A stretch of DNA of 60,770 nt. It comes from Leptothrix discophora (GTDB lineage Bacteria > Pseudomonadota > Gammaproteobacteria > Burkholderiales > Burkholderiaceae_C). This document shows, piece by piece, positions 8,169 through 16,519 of this stretch (its first letter is position 1; every line of letters begins with the position of its first letter). Where the stretch lies: positions 1 through 60,770 of the forward strand of contig NZ_JAUZEE010000017.1 in NCBI RefSeq assembly GCF_030705305.1, in the 5' to 3' direction. Under the pieces are notes generated by a model, which worked only from the letters and a program-made list of their open reading frames with translations, was not told where the DNA came from and did no database searches. Both the position numbers and the translations under genes were made by a program.

Positions 8169-9464
8169 TCAGCTTTCGCGGCTGATGCGAATCAGCTTGA
8201 TCGTCACGCCGTCTGGTTGAAGGACACCTTTAGCCTCGACACGGGCACCGGCCCACTCGGTCAGGGTCAGCGCCAGCGTAGCCGCGCCGCGCCGAATCGA
8301 GACTGCAGAAGGATCCGAGATGTCGAAGGCTTTGCCGCCCACAGTCAGCGTGTTGCCACTGACCGTGAACGTGCCGGTGATCTCGATCTCAAGCTCGTTC
8401 TCATCTTCGAGGGAAATCTTCGTGGCCACCAAGACCCCATCCGTCCCGATGCGGCCTTCGACCTCGACGGTCTGGTTGCCGATCTGACCAGCGATCACGT
8501 CAAGGACGGCTTGGCTCACATTGGCCTTGATGATCTTGACCGAGGTCGTGCCAACCTTGAAGGTCACTTCGGTCGGGGTGGCGACCAGGTTGGTCACGAT
8601 GCCCTTGACCTCACCTTCACGTCCCGCGTATTTAGTCATGTCGCGCTCCGCCGAGCGGATGCGGTCGGCGACGTATTGAGCCCCCGGGAGCGTCGGCGTG
8701 GCTTGAGAGTTGATCCGCACCCGGACCCGCGTGTTGAGCACGGTGCCACGGACATCAGAACCGGATCCAACTTCCAGATTGATGCCCCCGACCGTTGCGG
8801 AACCCGCCGTCGTGTTCGTCGGCGCCACATAGGCGGTCAGGTTGCCGGCGAACCGGAACTGCCCCGTGTACGAAGCGACGTTCCGAGCCTTCACTTCGAT
8901 CAAAGTGGCGCTCAACTTATTGGTTGCGCTGTTGTACCGACCGTGCACCTCAACGACCTGCCCGGCGGCGAGCGCTGCCTTGGTCGTGATCGAGTCACCG
9001 CCAATGAAGAGCGTTGCGGGGGTCACCAGCACGTCTTGTCCGAGGATCGAGAAACTGCCGGTGGCCGGATTGCCGACGATCGGACCCTTGTACTCGGTCC
9101 CCCAGGAGATGGAGGAGGCATTGGCACGGCAGACCGAGGTACCGGTAGCGGTGGAGCAGGAGATGTCTCCCGACTCGATCTCCACTTCCATGCCCAGCTT
9201 GATGCCACGGTTCACATCGCTGCGGTCACCCTGGACATCGTCGTCACCCGAGACGCTGGTCGTCGAGTCCAGATCGTAGTGAACACCATTCACGATGATC
9301 GAGCCAAAACCACTCACGGTGCCCGACGCGGTTGCACCCGTCCCGCCCGCCCCCACGCCGCCACCGCCGCATGCGGCGATCACCGCAGCAGACAGCCCGG
9401 CGAGGGTCAGTTGCAGGATGCGACGCGACGGGGCGACGCTGGCGCGGGTGTTCGGTGAGGACAT
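8169..9464 (-). CDS. DUF5666-containing lipoprotein (431 aa)
   Basis: The N-terminus has a basic stretch, a hydrophobic core and the lipobox VIAACGGGG, so the mature protein is probably a lipid-anchored periplasmic or surface protein. After a glycine-rich linker come repeated beta-rich units of the DUF5666 type, seen as GTVSGFGSIIVNGVHYD, VEVHGRYNSATNKLSATLIEVK and VEVEGRIGTDGVLVATKISLED. The ATG at 9464 has AGGAGT 8 bases upstream; longer frames into the dinB region are not supported. The gene is less GC-rich than its neighbours. The function of DUF5666 proteins is unknown, and the repeats suggest a binding role. Confidence 0.8.
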   Translation of the reverse strand: MSSPNTRASVAPSRRILQLTLAGLSAAVIAACGGGGVGAGGTGATASGTVSGFGSIIVNGVHYDLDSTTSVSGDDDVQGDRSDVNRGIKLGMEVEIESGDISCSTATGTSVCRANASSISWGTEYKGPIVGNPATGSFSILGQDVLVTPATLFIGGDSITTKAALAAGQVVEVHGRYNSATNKLSATLIEVKARNVASYTGQFRFAGNLTAYVAPTNTTAGSATVGGINLEVGSGSDVRGTVLNTRVRVRINSQATPTLPGAQYVADRIRSAERDMTKYAGREGEVKGIVTNLVATPTEVTFKVGTTSVKIIKANVSQAVLDVIAGQIGNQTVEVEGRIGTDGVLVATKISLEDENELEIEITGTFTVSGNTLTVGGKAFDISDPSAVSIRRGAATLALTLTEWAGARVEAKGVLQPDGVTIKLIRISRES

Positions 9465-9611
9465 GGTCAGACTCCTGGGTGGATGCGGTGCGGGTCTTGG
9501 CACCCTTCGGCGCCTTCGATGTGGGAAATCATCCCATCTTTTCAATCGAGCTGCAAGCCACCTCTTGTAAGTCAAACTATTCAAGCTGAACGCCTGCCTG
9601 GCGCAACAAAC

Positions 9612-10934
9612 GTGACATCTGCCCTGCCCGACCGGCTCATCGCCCACCTCGACATGGACGCGTTCTATGCCTCCGTGGAACTGGCGCGCCGTCCGGGCTT
9701 GCGCGGCCAGGCGGTCGTCGTCGGTGGCCGTCGATCGGCGCCGGCCGATGCGCCCGAGGGCGCGCCGCTGACCGGCTACGTCGGCCGCGGCGTCGTCACC
9801 ACCGCGACCTACGAGGCGCGGGCCTTCGGGGTGCATTCCGGCATGGGGCTGATGAAGGCCGCCGTGCTCGCGCCCCACGCCGTCCTCCTGCCGGCCGACT
9901 TCGACGAGTACCGGCGCGTCTCGCGGCTGTTCAAGGCGGCGGTGGCCGAGCTGGCGCCGGCCATCGAGGACCGCGGCATCGACGAGATCTACATCGACCT
10001 CAGCGACGTGCCCGGCGCACGCGATCCCGTCGGCCACGATCCGCTGGGAGGTTTGCGCTCACTCGCGCAGGAACTCAAGAACAACGTGCATGCGGCGACC
10101 GGGCTGAGCTGCTCGATCGGCGTGTCGCCGAACAAGCTGCTGTCCAAGATCGCCAGCGACCTGGACAAGCCGGACGGCCTGACCGTGGTGATGCCAGAGG
10201 ACATCCCGACGCGCATCTGGCCGCTGCCGGTCGGGCGCATCCACGGCGTCGGGCCCAAGGCGAGCGCGCGCCTGGTCGAGCTGGGCGTGCGCACCATCGG
10301 CGACCTGGCGCGCCAGCCACTGGACTGGCTGGTCGAGCAGTTCGGCGCCCACCACGGCCTGTGGCTGCAGGAGGCGGCGCATGGCCGCGACGACCGGCCG
10401 GTGGTGCGCGAGAGCGAGCCGGTCTCGATGAGCCGCGAGACCACCTTCGAGCACGACCTGCACCCGCGCAACGACCGCGCCCGGCTGGGTGAGATCTTCA
10501 CGACGCTGTGCCAGCGGGTCGGCGACGACCTGGCGCGCAAGGGCTACGTCGGCCGCACGGTGGGCATCAAGCTGCGCTTTGACGATTTCCGCACCGTCAC
10601 GCGCGACCTGACGATTCCCGCGCCGACCGACGACGGCGCGGAGATCCGCGCGGCGGCGGGGCAGTGCCTCAAGCGCATCACGCTGTCGCGCCGCATCCGG
10701 CTGTTGGGCGTGCGGGTGGGCAACCTGAGCCGCCCGGGCGCGGCGGTGGCCGAACCGGCGTTGACGCCGCGCGACGCGGGACGCGGCAAGGTCGCCGCCA
10801 GCGCACGGCCAACCGGGTCACCGCCCCGTCCAGGCAACACGACCGGCGCGCCCCGCCGCGCGGCCATCAGCGACCTTCAGACCTTGTCGCTGTTCGACGA
10901 CGAGGGCCTCACGCCGGGGCCTGCAGGCACCTGA
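9612..10934 (+). CDS. dinB: DNA polymerase IV (Y family)
   Basis: This is an error-prone translesion polymerase. The catalytic motifs HLDMDAFYASVE near the N-terminus and RGIDEIYIDLS near residue 130 are present, and the helix-hairpin-helix IHGVGPKASARLVELG follows. The C-terminus ends in LQTLSLFDD, a good match to the beta-clamp binding motif QxLSLF. The GTG at 9612 is chosen because the catalytic Asp in HLDMD would be lost with the ATG at 9654. The last 58 bases overlap the convergent DUF454 gene. No LexA box was confidently seen in the divergent upstream region. Confidence 0.9.
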   Translation: MTSALPDRLIAHLDMDAFYASVELARRPGLRGQAVVVGGRRSAPADAPEGAPLTGYVGRGVVTTATYEARAFGVHSGMGLMKAAVLAPHAVLLPADFDEYRRVSRLFKAAVAELAPAIEDRGIDEIYIDLSDVPGARDPVGHDPLGGLRSLAQELKNNVHAATGLSCSIGVSPNKLLSKIASDLDKPDGLTVVMPEDIPTRIWPLPVGRIHGVGPKASARLVELGVRTIGDLARQPLDWLVEQFGAHHGLWLQEAAHGRDDRPVVRESEPVSMSRETTFEHDLHPRNDRARLGEIFTTLCQRVGDDLARKGYVGRTVGIKLRFDDFRTVTRDLTIPAPTDDGAEIRAAAGQCLKRITLSRRIRLLGVRVGNLSRPGAAVAEPALTPRDAGRGKVAASARPTGSPPRPGNTTGAPRRAAISDLQTLSLFDDEGLTPGPAGT

Positions 10935-11308
10935 TCGTCCGTGTGGAGGTCGGTCAGCGGCGCCGTCGGCAGCCGCCACATCCAGATCAGGACGAGCGAA
11001 CAGCACAGCGCGGGCAGCCAGGGCACCACCGGCAGGCGGCTCCAGGCCCAGGCGCTGCCGGCGGCCATCATCACGGCGGCGAGTTGCTTGGCGCGCAAGG
11101 GGATGGCGCGGTCACGGCGCCAGTTGCGCACCATCGGCCCGAAACGCGGATGGGCCAGCAGCCAGGTTTCCCAGCGTTCGCTGCCGCGCGACCAGCAGGC
11201 GGCGGCCAGCAACACGAAGGGCGTCGTCGGCAGCAGCGGCACGACGATCCCCACGATGCCAACGACCAGGCTGAGCGCACCGGCCAGCATCCAGAGTTGT
11301 CGCTTCAT
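10877..11308 (-). CDS. DUF454 (YbaN-type) inner-membrane protein (143 aa)
   Basis: The protein starts MKRQLWMLAGALSLVVGIVG and has the family core PLLPTTPFVLLAAACW followed by the SERWETWLLAHPRFGPMVRNW loop. Two hydrophobic segments near residues 5-40 and two near 75-110 suggest a small inner-membrane protein. The role of DUF454 is unknown. The ATG at 11308 is the only sensible start because the longer frame reads through the tRNA gene. Its 3' end overlaps the convergent dinB gene by 58 bases. Confidence 0.85.
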   Translation of the reverse strand: MKRQLWMLAGALSLVVGIVGIVVPLLPTTPFVLLAAACWSRGSERWETWLLAHPRFGPMVRNWRRDRAIPLRAKQLAAVMMAAGSAWAWSRLPVVPWLPALCCSLVLIWMWRLPTAPLTDLHTDDQVPAGPGVRPSSSNSDKV

Positions 11309-11352
11309 GGCGGACGTGGGAAACGCGAAGTAGTGGGGGATCGACGCAGCAG

Positions 11353-11428
11353 TGGTGCCGGCTGTCCGAATCGAACGGACGACCTTCCGCTTACAAGGCG
11401 GGTGCTCTACCAGCTGAGCTAAGCCGGC
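11353..11428 (-). tRNA. tRNA-Thr (anticodon TGT)
   Basis: The minus strand folds as a 76-base tRNA. The acceptor stem is GCCGGCT/AGCCGGC with discriminator A and an encoded CCA; the D arm is GCTC/GAGC, the anticodon loop CTTGTAA, and the T arm GTCCG/CGGAC around TTCGATT. The anticodon UGU reads ACA and ACG. The outermost anticodon stem pair is a C-A mismatch, while the other four pairs are normal. Confidence 0.95.
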
Positions 11429-11460
11429 TGCGTCGTGCAGACGAGGAACGAAGCAGAAAC

Positions 11461-11485
11461 GAGGCGCGATTGTAGGTCGCGCCTC
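11461..11485. repeat. Inverted repeat upstream of tRNA-Thr containing a -10-like TACAAT
   Basis: A 9-bp perfect inverted repeat (GAGGCGCGA / TCGCGCCTC) encloses a 7-base loop. The minus strand reads TACAAT across the loop, 41 bases before the tRNA 5' end, so this may be its -10 element. No convincing -35 was found. Confidence 0.4.
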
Positions 11486-11492
11486 ATGGGGT

Positions 11493-11513
11493 CCGGACCG
11501 TCGGTCGGTCCGG
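11493..11513 (-). terminator. Hairpin directly after sspB
   Basis: A perfect 8-bp stem (CCGGACCG / CGGTCCGG, loop of 5) lies 10 bases after the sspB stop. There is no T run behind it on the minus strand, so it could be a Rho-dependent end or a processing site rather than a classical terminator. Confidence 0.4.
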
Positions 11514-11522
11514 GAACTGGCT

Positions 11523-12089
11523 CTACTTGACCCGCTTGAGCGAGGGTCGCGGGCCACCGCCTGGACCCGGCGGCGGTTCGTCGTCACGGCCTCGGTCGCC
11601 GTCGGCCGGCGCATCGGCCGGACCGGACTCGGCGGCCGGCGCGCTGGCCAGCCGCAGGCCGAAGGGCGATGCGACCGCGCCGGCAACATCCTGCGCCTGG
11701 GCGCCGTCGGCCGGACCGCCGACCTGGTCACCGCCGACCACCGGGGTGGCTTCGGTGGGCACCGGGAAGGCCATGCCCTGGCCGTTCTCGCGGGCGTAGA
11801 TCGCGATGACATGGTCGATGGGCACGATGATGTCGCGGGCGACACCACCGAAACGCGCCTTGAACTCGACGTACTCGTTGCCGAGGCTCAGGCCGTTGGT
11901 CGCGTCGATGCCCACGTTCAGAACGATCTCGTGGTTCTTCACGTACTCCATCGGAACCTGCACGCTGGCATCGACGTACACGGCGATGTAGGGCGTGTAG
12001 CCGTTGTCGGTGCACCAGTCGTGCAGCGCACGGATCAGGTAGGGCCGGGTCGAGGAAGCCTGGGCGTCAGGCGCGGTCGGGATGGGCAT
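11523..12089 (-). CDS. sspB: ClpXP specificity-enhancing factor SspB (188 aa)
   Basis: SspB binds ssrA-tagged proteins and delivers them to ClpXP. The N-terminal fold is recognised by RPYLIRALHDWCTDNGYTPY and by HEIVLNVGIDATNGL, with FKARFGGVARDIIVP in the tag-binding part. The protein ends in PSLKRVK, which matches the short ClpX-docking tail of SspB, after a long flexible Gly/Pro/Asp-rich linker. It follows sspA by only 15 bases on the same strand, the usual sspAB operon. Confidence 0.93.
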   Translation of the reverse strand: MPIPTAPDAQASSTRPYLIRALHDWCTDNGYTPYIAVYVDASVQVPMEYVKNHEIVLNVGIDATNGLSLGNEYVEFKARFGGVARDIIVPIDHVIAIYARENGQGMAFPVPTEATPVVGGDQVGGPADGAQAQDVAGAVASPFGLRLASAPAAESGPADAPADGDRGRDDEPPPGPGGGPRPSLKRVK

Positions 12090-12104
12090 CGTCGCGGCGC
12101 CTGC

Positions 12105-12719
12105 TTACTTGCGCATCACCTTCTCGGACGGCGTCAGTGCCTCGATGTAGGCCGGGCGCGAGAAGATGCGCTCGGCGTACTTCAGCAGCGGTGCCGCGTT
12201 CTTCGACAGGTCGATGCCGTAGTAGTCGAGGCGCCACAGCAGCGGCGCGATCGCCACGTCCAGCATCGAGAAGTCGTCGCCGAGCATGAACTTGTTCTTG
12301 AGGAAGATCGGGGCGAGCTGGGTCAGGCGGTCACGGATCTGCGACCGGGCCTTCTCGAGCTGCTTGTCGTTGCCCTTGGGCACGCCGCGGCCTTCCAGCA
12401 CGTTCACATGGGCGAACAGTTCCTTCTCGAAGTTGAAGAGGAACAGGCGCACGCGGGCCCGCGCGACCGGGTCACCCGGCATCAGCTGCGGATGCGGGAA
12501 CCGCTCGTCGATGTACTCGTTGATGATGTGCGATTCGTACAGGATCAGTTCGCGCTCGACCAGGATCGGAACCTCGTTGTACGGGTTCATCAGCGCGATG
12601 TCCTCGGGCTTGGCGAACAGGTCGACATCGCGGATCTCGAAGTCCATGCCCTTCTCGAACAGGACGAAGCGGCAGCGGTGCGAATAGGGGCAGGTGGTGC
12701 CGGAGTAGAGGACCATCAT
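12105..12719 (-). CDS. sspA: Stringent starvation protein A (GST fold, 204 aa)
   Basis: SspA is a glutathione-S-transferase-like protein that binds RNA polymerase and alters promoter choice in starvation and acid stress. The start MMVLYSGTTCPYSHRCRFVL and the NPYNEVPILVERELILYES stretch are typical. The first of two ATGs (12719) is used, with GGAGCG upstream. It is the first gene of sspAB and lies downstream of the bc1 operon, separated by a terminator. Confidence 0.93.
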   Translation of the reverse strand: MMVLYSGTTCPYSHRCRFVLFEKGMDFEIRDVDLFAKPEDIALMNPYNEVPILVERELILYESHIINEYIDERFPHPQLMPGDPVARARVRLFLFNFEKELFAHVNVLEGRGVPKGNDKQLEKARSQIRDRLTQLAPIFLKNKFMLGDDFSMLDVAIAPLLWRLDYYGIDLSKNAAPLLKYAERIFSRPAYIEALTPSEKVMRK

Positions 12720-12761
12720 GGCTGGAGTCGCTCCCAAGAGGACGCACAAAAGAGGCGGGAC

Positions 12762-12804
12762 ACAAAAACAAAATCGCGCAGCAACGGTTGCCCGCCACTG
12801 CGCG
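12762..12804 (-). terminator. Terminator after petC
   Basis: On the minus strand a 7-bp stem (CGCGCAG / CTGCGCG) with a loop that can itself pair is followed by ATTTTGTTTTTG. It lies 43 bases after the petC stop and ahead of sspA. Confidence 0.65.
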
Positions 12805-12846
12805 CCGACGCCGAGGGCCTCTGGAGGGCCCCTGGCGCTCAGGCCA

Positions 12847-13629
12847 TCACTTCACGTCTTTCCAGAACGCCGCGTTCAGGCGCCAGGCGATGAGCGTGAA
12901 GATCGTCAGGAACAGCAGGACCCAGACACCCAGCTTCACGCGGGTCGTCTGGGCCGGCTCGCCCATCCATTGCAGGTAGGCGACCAGGTCGGCCACCGTG
13001 CTGTCGTATTCGCCGTTGCTCAGCTTGCCAGGCGAGACCTGCTCGAAGCCCTTGAAGACGTGGACCTTCTTGGCATGGTCGTGCGGGTCGGTCTGCTCTT
13101 CGTAGACCGCGCGGCGCACGCCCTGCAGTTCCCACAGCACGTGGGGCATGCCCACGCTCGGGAAGGCCAGGTTGTTCCAGCCCGTCGCCTTGGTGTCGTC
13201 GGCGTAGTAGGTCCGCAGGTAGGTGTACAGGTAGTCGGCACCCGAGCCGCCAGCACCTGCGCGCGAACGCGCGATGACCGTCAGGTCAGGCGGGGTGGCG
13301 CCGAACCACTCCTTGGCCTGGCGCGGATCCAGGTTGACCTTCATGACGTCACCCACCTTCTCGGTGGCAAACATCAGGTTGGTCTTGATCTGCTCTTCGG
13401 TCAGGCCGATGTCGCGCATGCGGTTGTAGCGCATGTAGGCAGCGGAGTGACAGTTCAGGCAGTAGTTGACGAACACCTTCGCGCCGCGCTGGAGGGCGGC
13501 GGTGTCGTGCAGTTTTTCAACGGGGAACTTGTCCCACTCCATCCCGCCGGTGTTGGCGTGGGCAGCCGGCGCCAGCAGGGCGGCGCAGGCGACCAGGGAT
13601 GCGAGCAAGGCGGCAATACGCTTGATCAT
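12847..13629 (-). CDS. petC: Cytochrome c1 of the bc1 complex (260 aa)
   Basis: A signal peptide (about residues 1-25, ending near AAHAN) is followed by one heme c site, CLNCHSAAY (CxxCH). The distal Met ligand probably lies in the C-terminal half of the soluble domain. A single membrane anchor near the C-terminus (LGVWVLLFLTIFTLIAW) holds it in the inner membrane with the heme in the periplasm. It passes electrons from the Rieske protein to soluble cytochromes. It is the last gene of petABC, 25 bases after petB. Confidence 0.95.
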   Translation of the reverse strand: MIKRIAALLASLVACAALLAPAAHANTGGMEWDKFPVEKLHDTAALQRGAKVFVNYCLNCHSAAYMRYNRMRDIGLTEEQIKTNLMFATEKVGDVMKVNLDPRQAKEWFGATPPDLTVIARSRAGAGGSGADYLYTYLRTYYADDTKATGWNNLAFPSVGMPHVLWELQGVRRAVYEEQTDPHDHAKKVHVFKGFEQVSPGKLSNGEYDSTVADLVAYLQWMGEPAQTTRVKLGVWVLLFLTIFTLIAWRLNAAFWKDVK

Positions 13630-13654
13630 GATCGTGATGGCTCCGTGTGCCGAC

Positions 13655-15055
13655 TCAGTGGGCTTCGAACGTGACGCGGTCCGGGACCGGCTTGAACTCG
13701 CCGATCTGGCTCCACCACGGCATCAGCAGGAAGAAGCCGAAATAGAACAGCGTGCCGACCTGGGCGACCAGGGTGCCGATGTCCGAAGGCGGCTGGATAC
13801 CGAGGTAGCCCAGCACCAGGAAGAACACCACGAACACGCCGTACAGATAGCTGTGCCAGCTCGGGCGGTAGCGGATGGACTTCACCGGGCTGTGGTCCAG
13901 CCAGGGCAGGAAGAACAGGATGACCACGGCACCGCCCATCACCACCACGCCCCAGAACTTCGCGTCGAAGGTCTTGAGCAGCACGATGGCGACCAGGCCG
14001 CCGATCAGCACCAGGCCCTTGGCCTTGCCCGACAGGCCGCCCTTGAGCACCGTCAGCACGGCGCCCAGCGCGACGATCACGCTCAGCACGTTGACCATCA
14101 CGTCGGTGGTCGCACGCAGCATCGAGTAGAACGGCGTGAAGTACCAGACCGGCGCGATGTGCGCAGGCGTCTTCAGCGGGTCGGCCGGGATGAAGTTGTT
14201 GTACTCCAGGAAGTAGCCGCCCAGCTCGGGGCCGAAGAACACGATGGCGGTGAAGATCATCAGGAAGCCGCCCACACCCATGATGTCGTGCACCGAGTAG
14301 TAGGGGTGGAAGGGGATGCCGTCCAGCGGGATGCCGCGCTCGTCCTTCTTGGCCTTGATCTCGACGCCGTCGGGGTTGTTCGAACCCACTTCGTGCAGCG
14401 CGATGATGTGCGCCACCACCAGGCCCAGCAGCACCAGCGGGACCGCGATCACGTGGAAGCTGAAGAAGCGGTTGAGCGTCGCGTCGCTGACCACGTAGTC
14501 GCCGCGGATCAGCAGCGCCAAGTCCTGGCCAACGAAGGGCACGGCGGCGAACAGGTTCACGATCACCTGCGCGCCCCAGTAGGACATCTGGCCCCAGGGC
14601 AGCAGATAGCCCATGAAGGCTTCGGCCATCAGGCACAGGAAGATCGCGCAACCGAAGATCCAGACCAGCTCGCGCGGCTTGCGGTAGCTGCCGTAGATCA
14701 GGCCGCGGTACATGTGCAGGTAGACCACGACGAAGAACGCCGAGGCGCCGGTCGAGTGCATGTAGCGCACCAGCCAGCCCCAGGGGACGTCGCGCATGAT
14801 GTATTCGACCGAGGCGAATGCCAGCGCCGCGTCGGGCTTGTAGTGCATCACCAGGAAGATGCCGGTGACGATCTGGATGACCAGGACCAGCAGCGCGAGC
14901 GAGCCGAAGAAGTACCAGAAGTTGAAGTTCTTCGGTGCGTAGTACTCCGACAGGTGTTCCTTGTAGAGCTTGGACGCCGGGAAGCGGTTGTCCACCCAGG
15001 TCAGGAGCTTGGTCGCCGCCGAAGCGTCGGCAGGAGCCTCTTTGAATTCAGCCAT
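13655..15055 (-). CDS. petB: Cytochrome b of the bc1 complex (466 aa)
   Basis: This is the full-length cytochrome b with about eight membrane helices, paired His ligands in the second and fourth helices and two quinone sites. Helix phrases such as RYMHSTGASAFFVVVYLHMYRGL and AFMGYLLPWGQMSYW are diagnostic. The usual PEWY motif of the Qo site reads PVWY here (IAPVWYFTPFYS). The Glu at this place is involved in proton exit in well-studied enzymes, so the change is notable, although variants occur in other proteobacteria. The gene lies between petA and petC in one operon. Confidence 0.95.
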   Translation of the reverse strand: MAEFKEAPADASAATKLLTWVDNRFPASKLYKEHLSEYYAPKNFNFWYFFGSLALLVLVIQIVTGIFLVMHYKPDAALAFASVEYIMRDVPWGWLVRYMHSTGASAFFVVVYLHMYRGLIYGSYRKPRELVWIFGCAIFLCLMAEAFMGYLLPWGQMSYWGAQVIVNLFAAVPFVGQDLALLIRGDYVVSDATLNRFFSFHVIAVPLVLLGLVVAHIIALHEVGSNNPDGVEIKAKKDERGIPLDGIPFHPYYSVHDIMGVGGFLMIFTAIVFFGPELGGYFLEYNNFIPADPLKTPAHIAPVWYFTPFYSMLRATTDVMVNVLSVIVALGAVLTVLKGGLSGKAKGLVLIGGLVAIVLLKTFDAKFWGVVVMGGAVVILFFLPWLDHSPVKSIRYRPSWHSYLYGVFVVFFLVLGYLGIQPPSDIGTLVAQVGTLFYFGFFLLMPWWSQIGEFKPVPDRVTFEAH

Positions 15056-15073
15056 GATGTCCTCGATTCCTCG

Positions 15074-15670
15074 TCAGGCCTTCTTGTCTTCGCCAATCAG
15101 CAGCTTGGTCTCGGACAGGTACATGTGCGGCGGCACCTCGAGGTTGTCCGGCGCGGGCTTGTTCTTGAACACGCGGCCGGCCAGGTCGAAGGTCGAACCG
15201 TGGCAGGGGCACAGGAAGCCGCCGTTCCAGTCGTCGGGCAACGAGGGCTGGGGACCGGCCTGGAACTTGTCGCTGGGCGAGCAACCCAGGTGCGAGCAGA
15301 TGCCGACGACCACGAGGTACTCGGGCTTGATCGAACGGGCTGCGTTCTTGGCGTACTCGGGGGTGGGGTAGGCCTTGCGATCCGAGTTCGGATCGGCGAG
15401 CTGGACATCCAGCTTGGGCAGTGCGGCCAGTTGCTCGGGCGTGCGGCGCACGATCCAGACCGGCTTGCCGCGCCATTCGACCGTGAGCTTCTCACCGGGC
15501 TGCAGGGCACCGATCTCGACCTCGACGGCAGCGCCGGCCGCCTTGGCGCGCTCGGACGGAGCAAATGTGCTGACGAAGGGCACCGCAACGGCCGCGCCGC
15601 CGATCGCACCTGCGCAGCTCGACGCAATCAGCCATGTCCGCTTGGCCTGGTCGACTTGCTGGTCACTCAT
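15074..15670 (-). CDS. petA: Ubiquinol-cytochrome c reductase, Rieske iron-sulfur subunit (198 aa)
   Basis: The N-terminal membrane anchor (residues about 12-35) starts after KRTWL and probably uses the Tat route. The 2Fe-2S ligands lie in CSHLGC and CPCHG, spaced normally. It oxidises quinol at the Qo site and moves its head domain to cytochrome c1. First gene of petABC; the start at 15670 has GAGG a few bases upstream. A possible -10 (TAGAAT) lies about 45 bases before the start, without a clear -35. Confidence 0.95.
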   Translation of the reverse strand: MSDQQVDQAKRTWLIASSCAGAIGGAAVAVPFVSTFAPSERAKAAGAAVEVEIGALQPGEKLTVEWRGKPVWIVRRTPEQLAALPKLDVQLADPNSDRKAYPTPEYAKNAARSIKPEYLVVVGICSHLGCSPSDKFQAGPQPSLPDDWNGGFLCPCHGSTFDLAGRVFKNKPAPDNLEVPPHMYLSETKLLIGEDKKA

Positions 15671-15786
15671 GTGAGTCCTCGTGGAAAAGTAAACCGGTCT
15701 GTTATGGGAGCAACCCGCGATTCTAGTCCACGCCCTGCGGGATTCCCTGACAGGGGCTGCCCCGCCGCTGTGCCGGCGCGCCGGGC

Positions 15787-15807
15787 GGCTGTCAAAAAAC
15801 GACAGCC
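15787..15807. repeat. Inverted repeat in the petA/mscL divergent region
   Basis: GGCTGTC and GACAGCC form a perfect 7-bp palindrome around AAAAAAC. A third copy of the half site (TGACAGCCC) falls on the mscL -35 at 15831. This layout could be a regulator site or a terminator remnant; nothing decides between them. Confidence 0.4.
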
Positions 15808-15829
15808 CGACACCCTCAGGCCGGCCCGG

Positions 15830-15857
15830 TTGACAGCCCGAGCACCCCGGGAATACT
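15830..15857 (+). promoter_or_regulatory. Sigma-70 type promoter of mscL
   Basis: TTGACA at 15830-15835 and AATACT at 15852-15857 are separated by 16 bases. They sit 60 to 90 bases ahead of the mscL start. This is the clearest housekeeping promoter in the window. Confidence 0.6.
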
Positions 15858-15917
15858 GCACGGCTCGCTGGTACCCAAGCGGTATCGATTCCGACCTGAA
15901 CAAACAAGGAGCGCCCC

Positions 15918-16343
15918 ATGAGCGTGATGAGCGAATTCAAGGACTTTGCCGTCAAGGGCAACGTGGTCGACCTGGCGGTCGGCGTGATCATCGGCGGCGC
16001 GTTCGGCAAGATCGTCGACTCGCTGGTCGGCGACGTCATCATGCCCATCGTCGGCAAGATCTTTGGCGGGCTGGACTTCAGCAACCACTTCATCCCGCTG
16101 GCCGGCCAGACCGCCACGACGCTGGTCGAGGCCAAGAAGGCCGGCGCGGTGCTCGCCTACGGCAGCTTCATCACGGTGGCGCTGAACTTCGTGATCCTCG
16201 CCTTCATCATCTTCATGATGATCAAGCAGATCAACCGCCTGAAGGCCGAGCCCGCAGCGGCGCCCGCCGCCCCGGCCGAGCCGCCGCCGCCCGCCGAGGA
16301 CATCGTGCTGCTGCGCGAGATCCGCGACGCCCTGAAGCGCTGA
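15918..16343 (+). CDS. mscL: Large-conductance mechanosensitive channel (141 aa)
   Basis: MscL opens on membrane stretch and releases solutes in osmotic downshock. The start [22 protein letters not shown], the first pore helix and the second helix ([21 protein letters not shown]) are typical, and the cytoplasmic helix follows an Ala/Pro-rich linker. The ribosome binding site is AAGGAGC. It forms a single-gene unit, with a promoter upstream and a hairpin just downstream. Confidence 0.95.
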   Translation: MSVMSEFKDFAVKGNVVDLAVGVIIGGAFGKIVDSLVGDVIMPIVGKIFGGLDFSNHFIPLAGQTATTLVEAKKAGAVLAYGSFITVALNFVILAFIIFMMIKQINRLKAEPAAAPAAPAEPPPPAEDIVLLREIRDALKR

Positions 16344-16351
16344 ACGGGATG

Positions 16352-16373
16352 CCCGTGGCCAGCGCGCCACGGG
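16352..16373 (+). terminator. Hairpin after mscL
   Basis: CCCGTGGC and GCCACGGG form an 8-bp stem with a 6-base loop, 9 bases after the mscL stop. No U run follows, so termination here is likely but not certain. Confidence 0.45.
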
Positions 16374-16519
16374 GCAGCAACCCGATACACACCTGACGCG
16401 CACGCACCACACCGCGGCGGGGGCCACTCCTAAGATGCATCGCACCCTGTCGGCGCTGCAACAACGCCGGCTCCCGGCCAGCCGACACATCCACGGGCCA
16501 GGGGCCGCAAGGACCTCGA

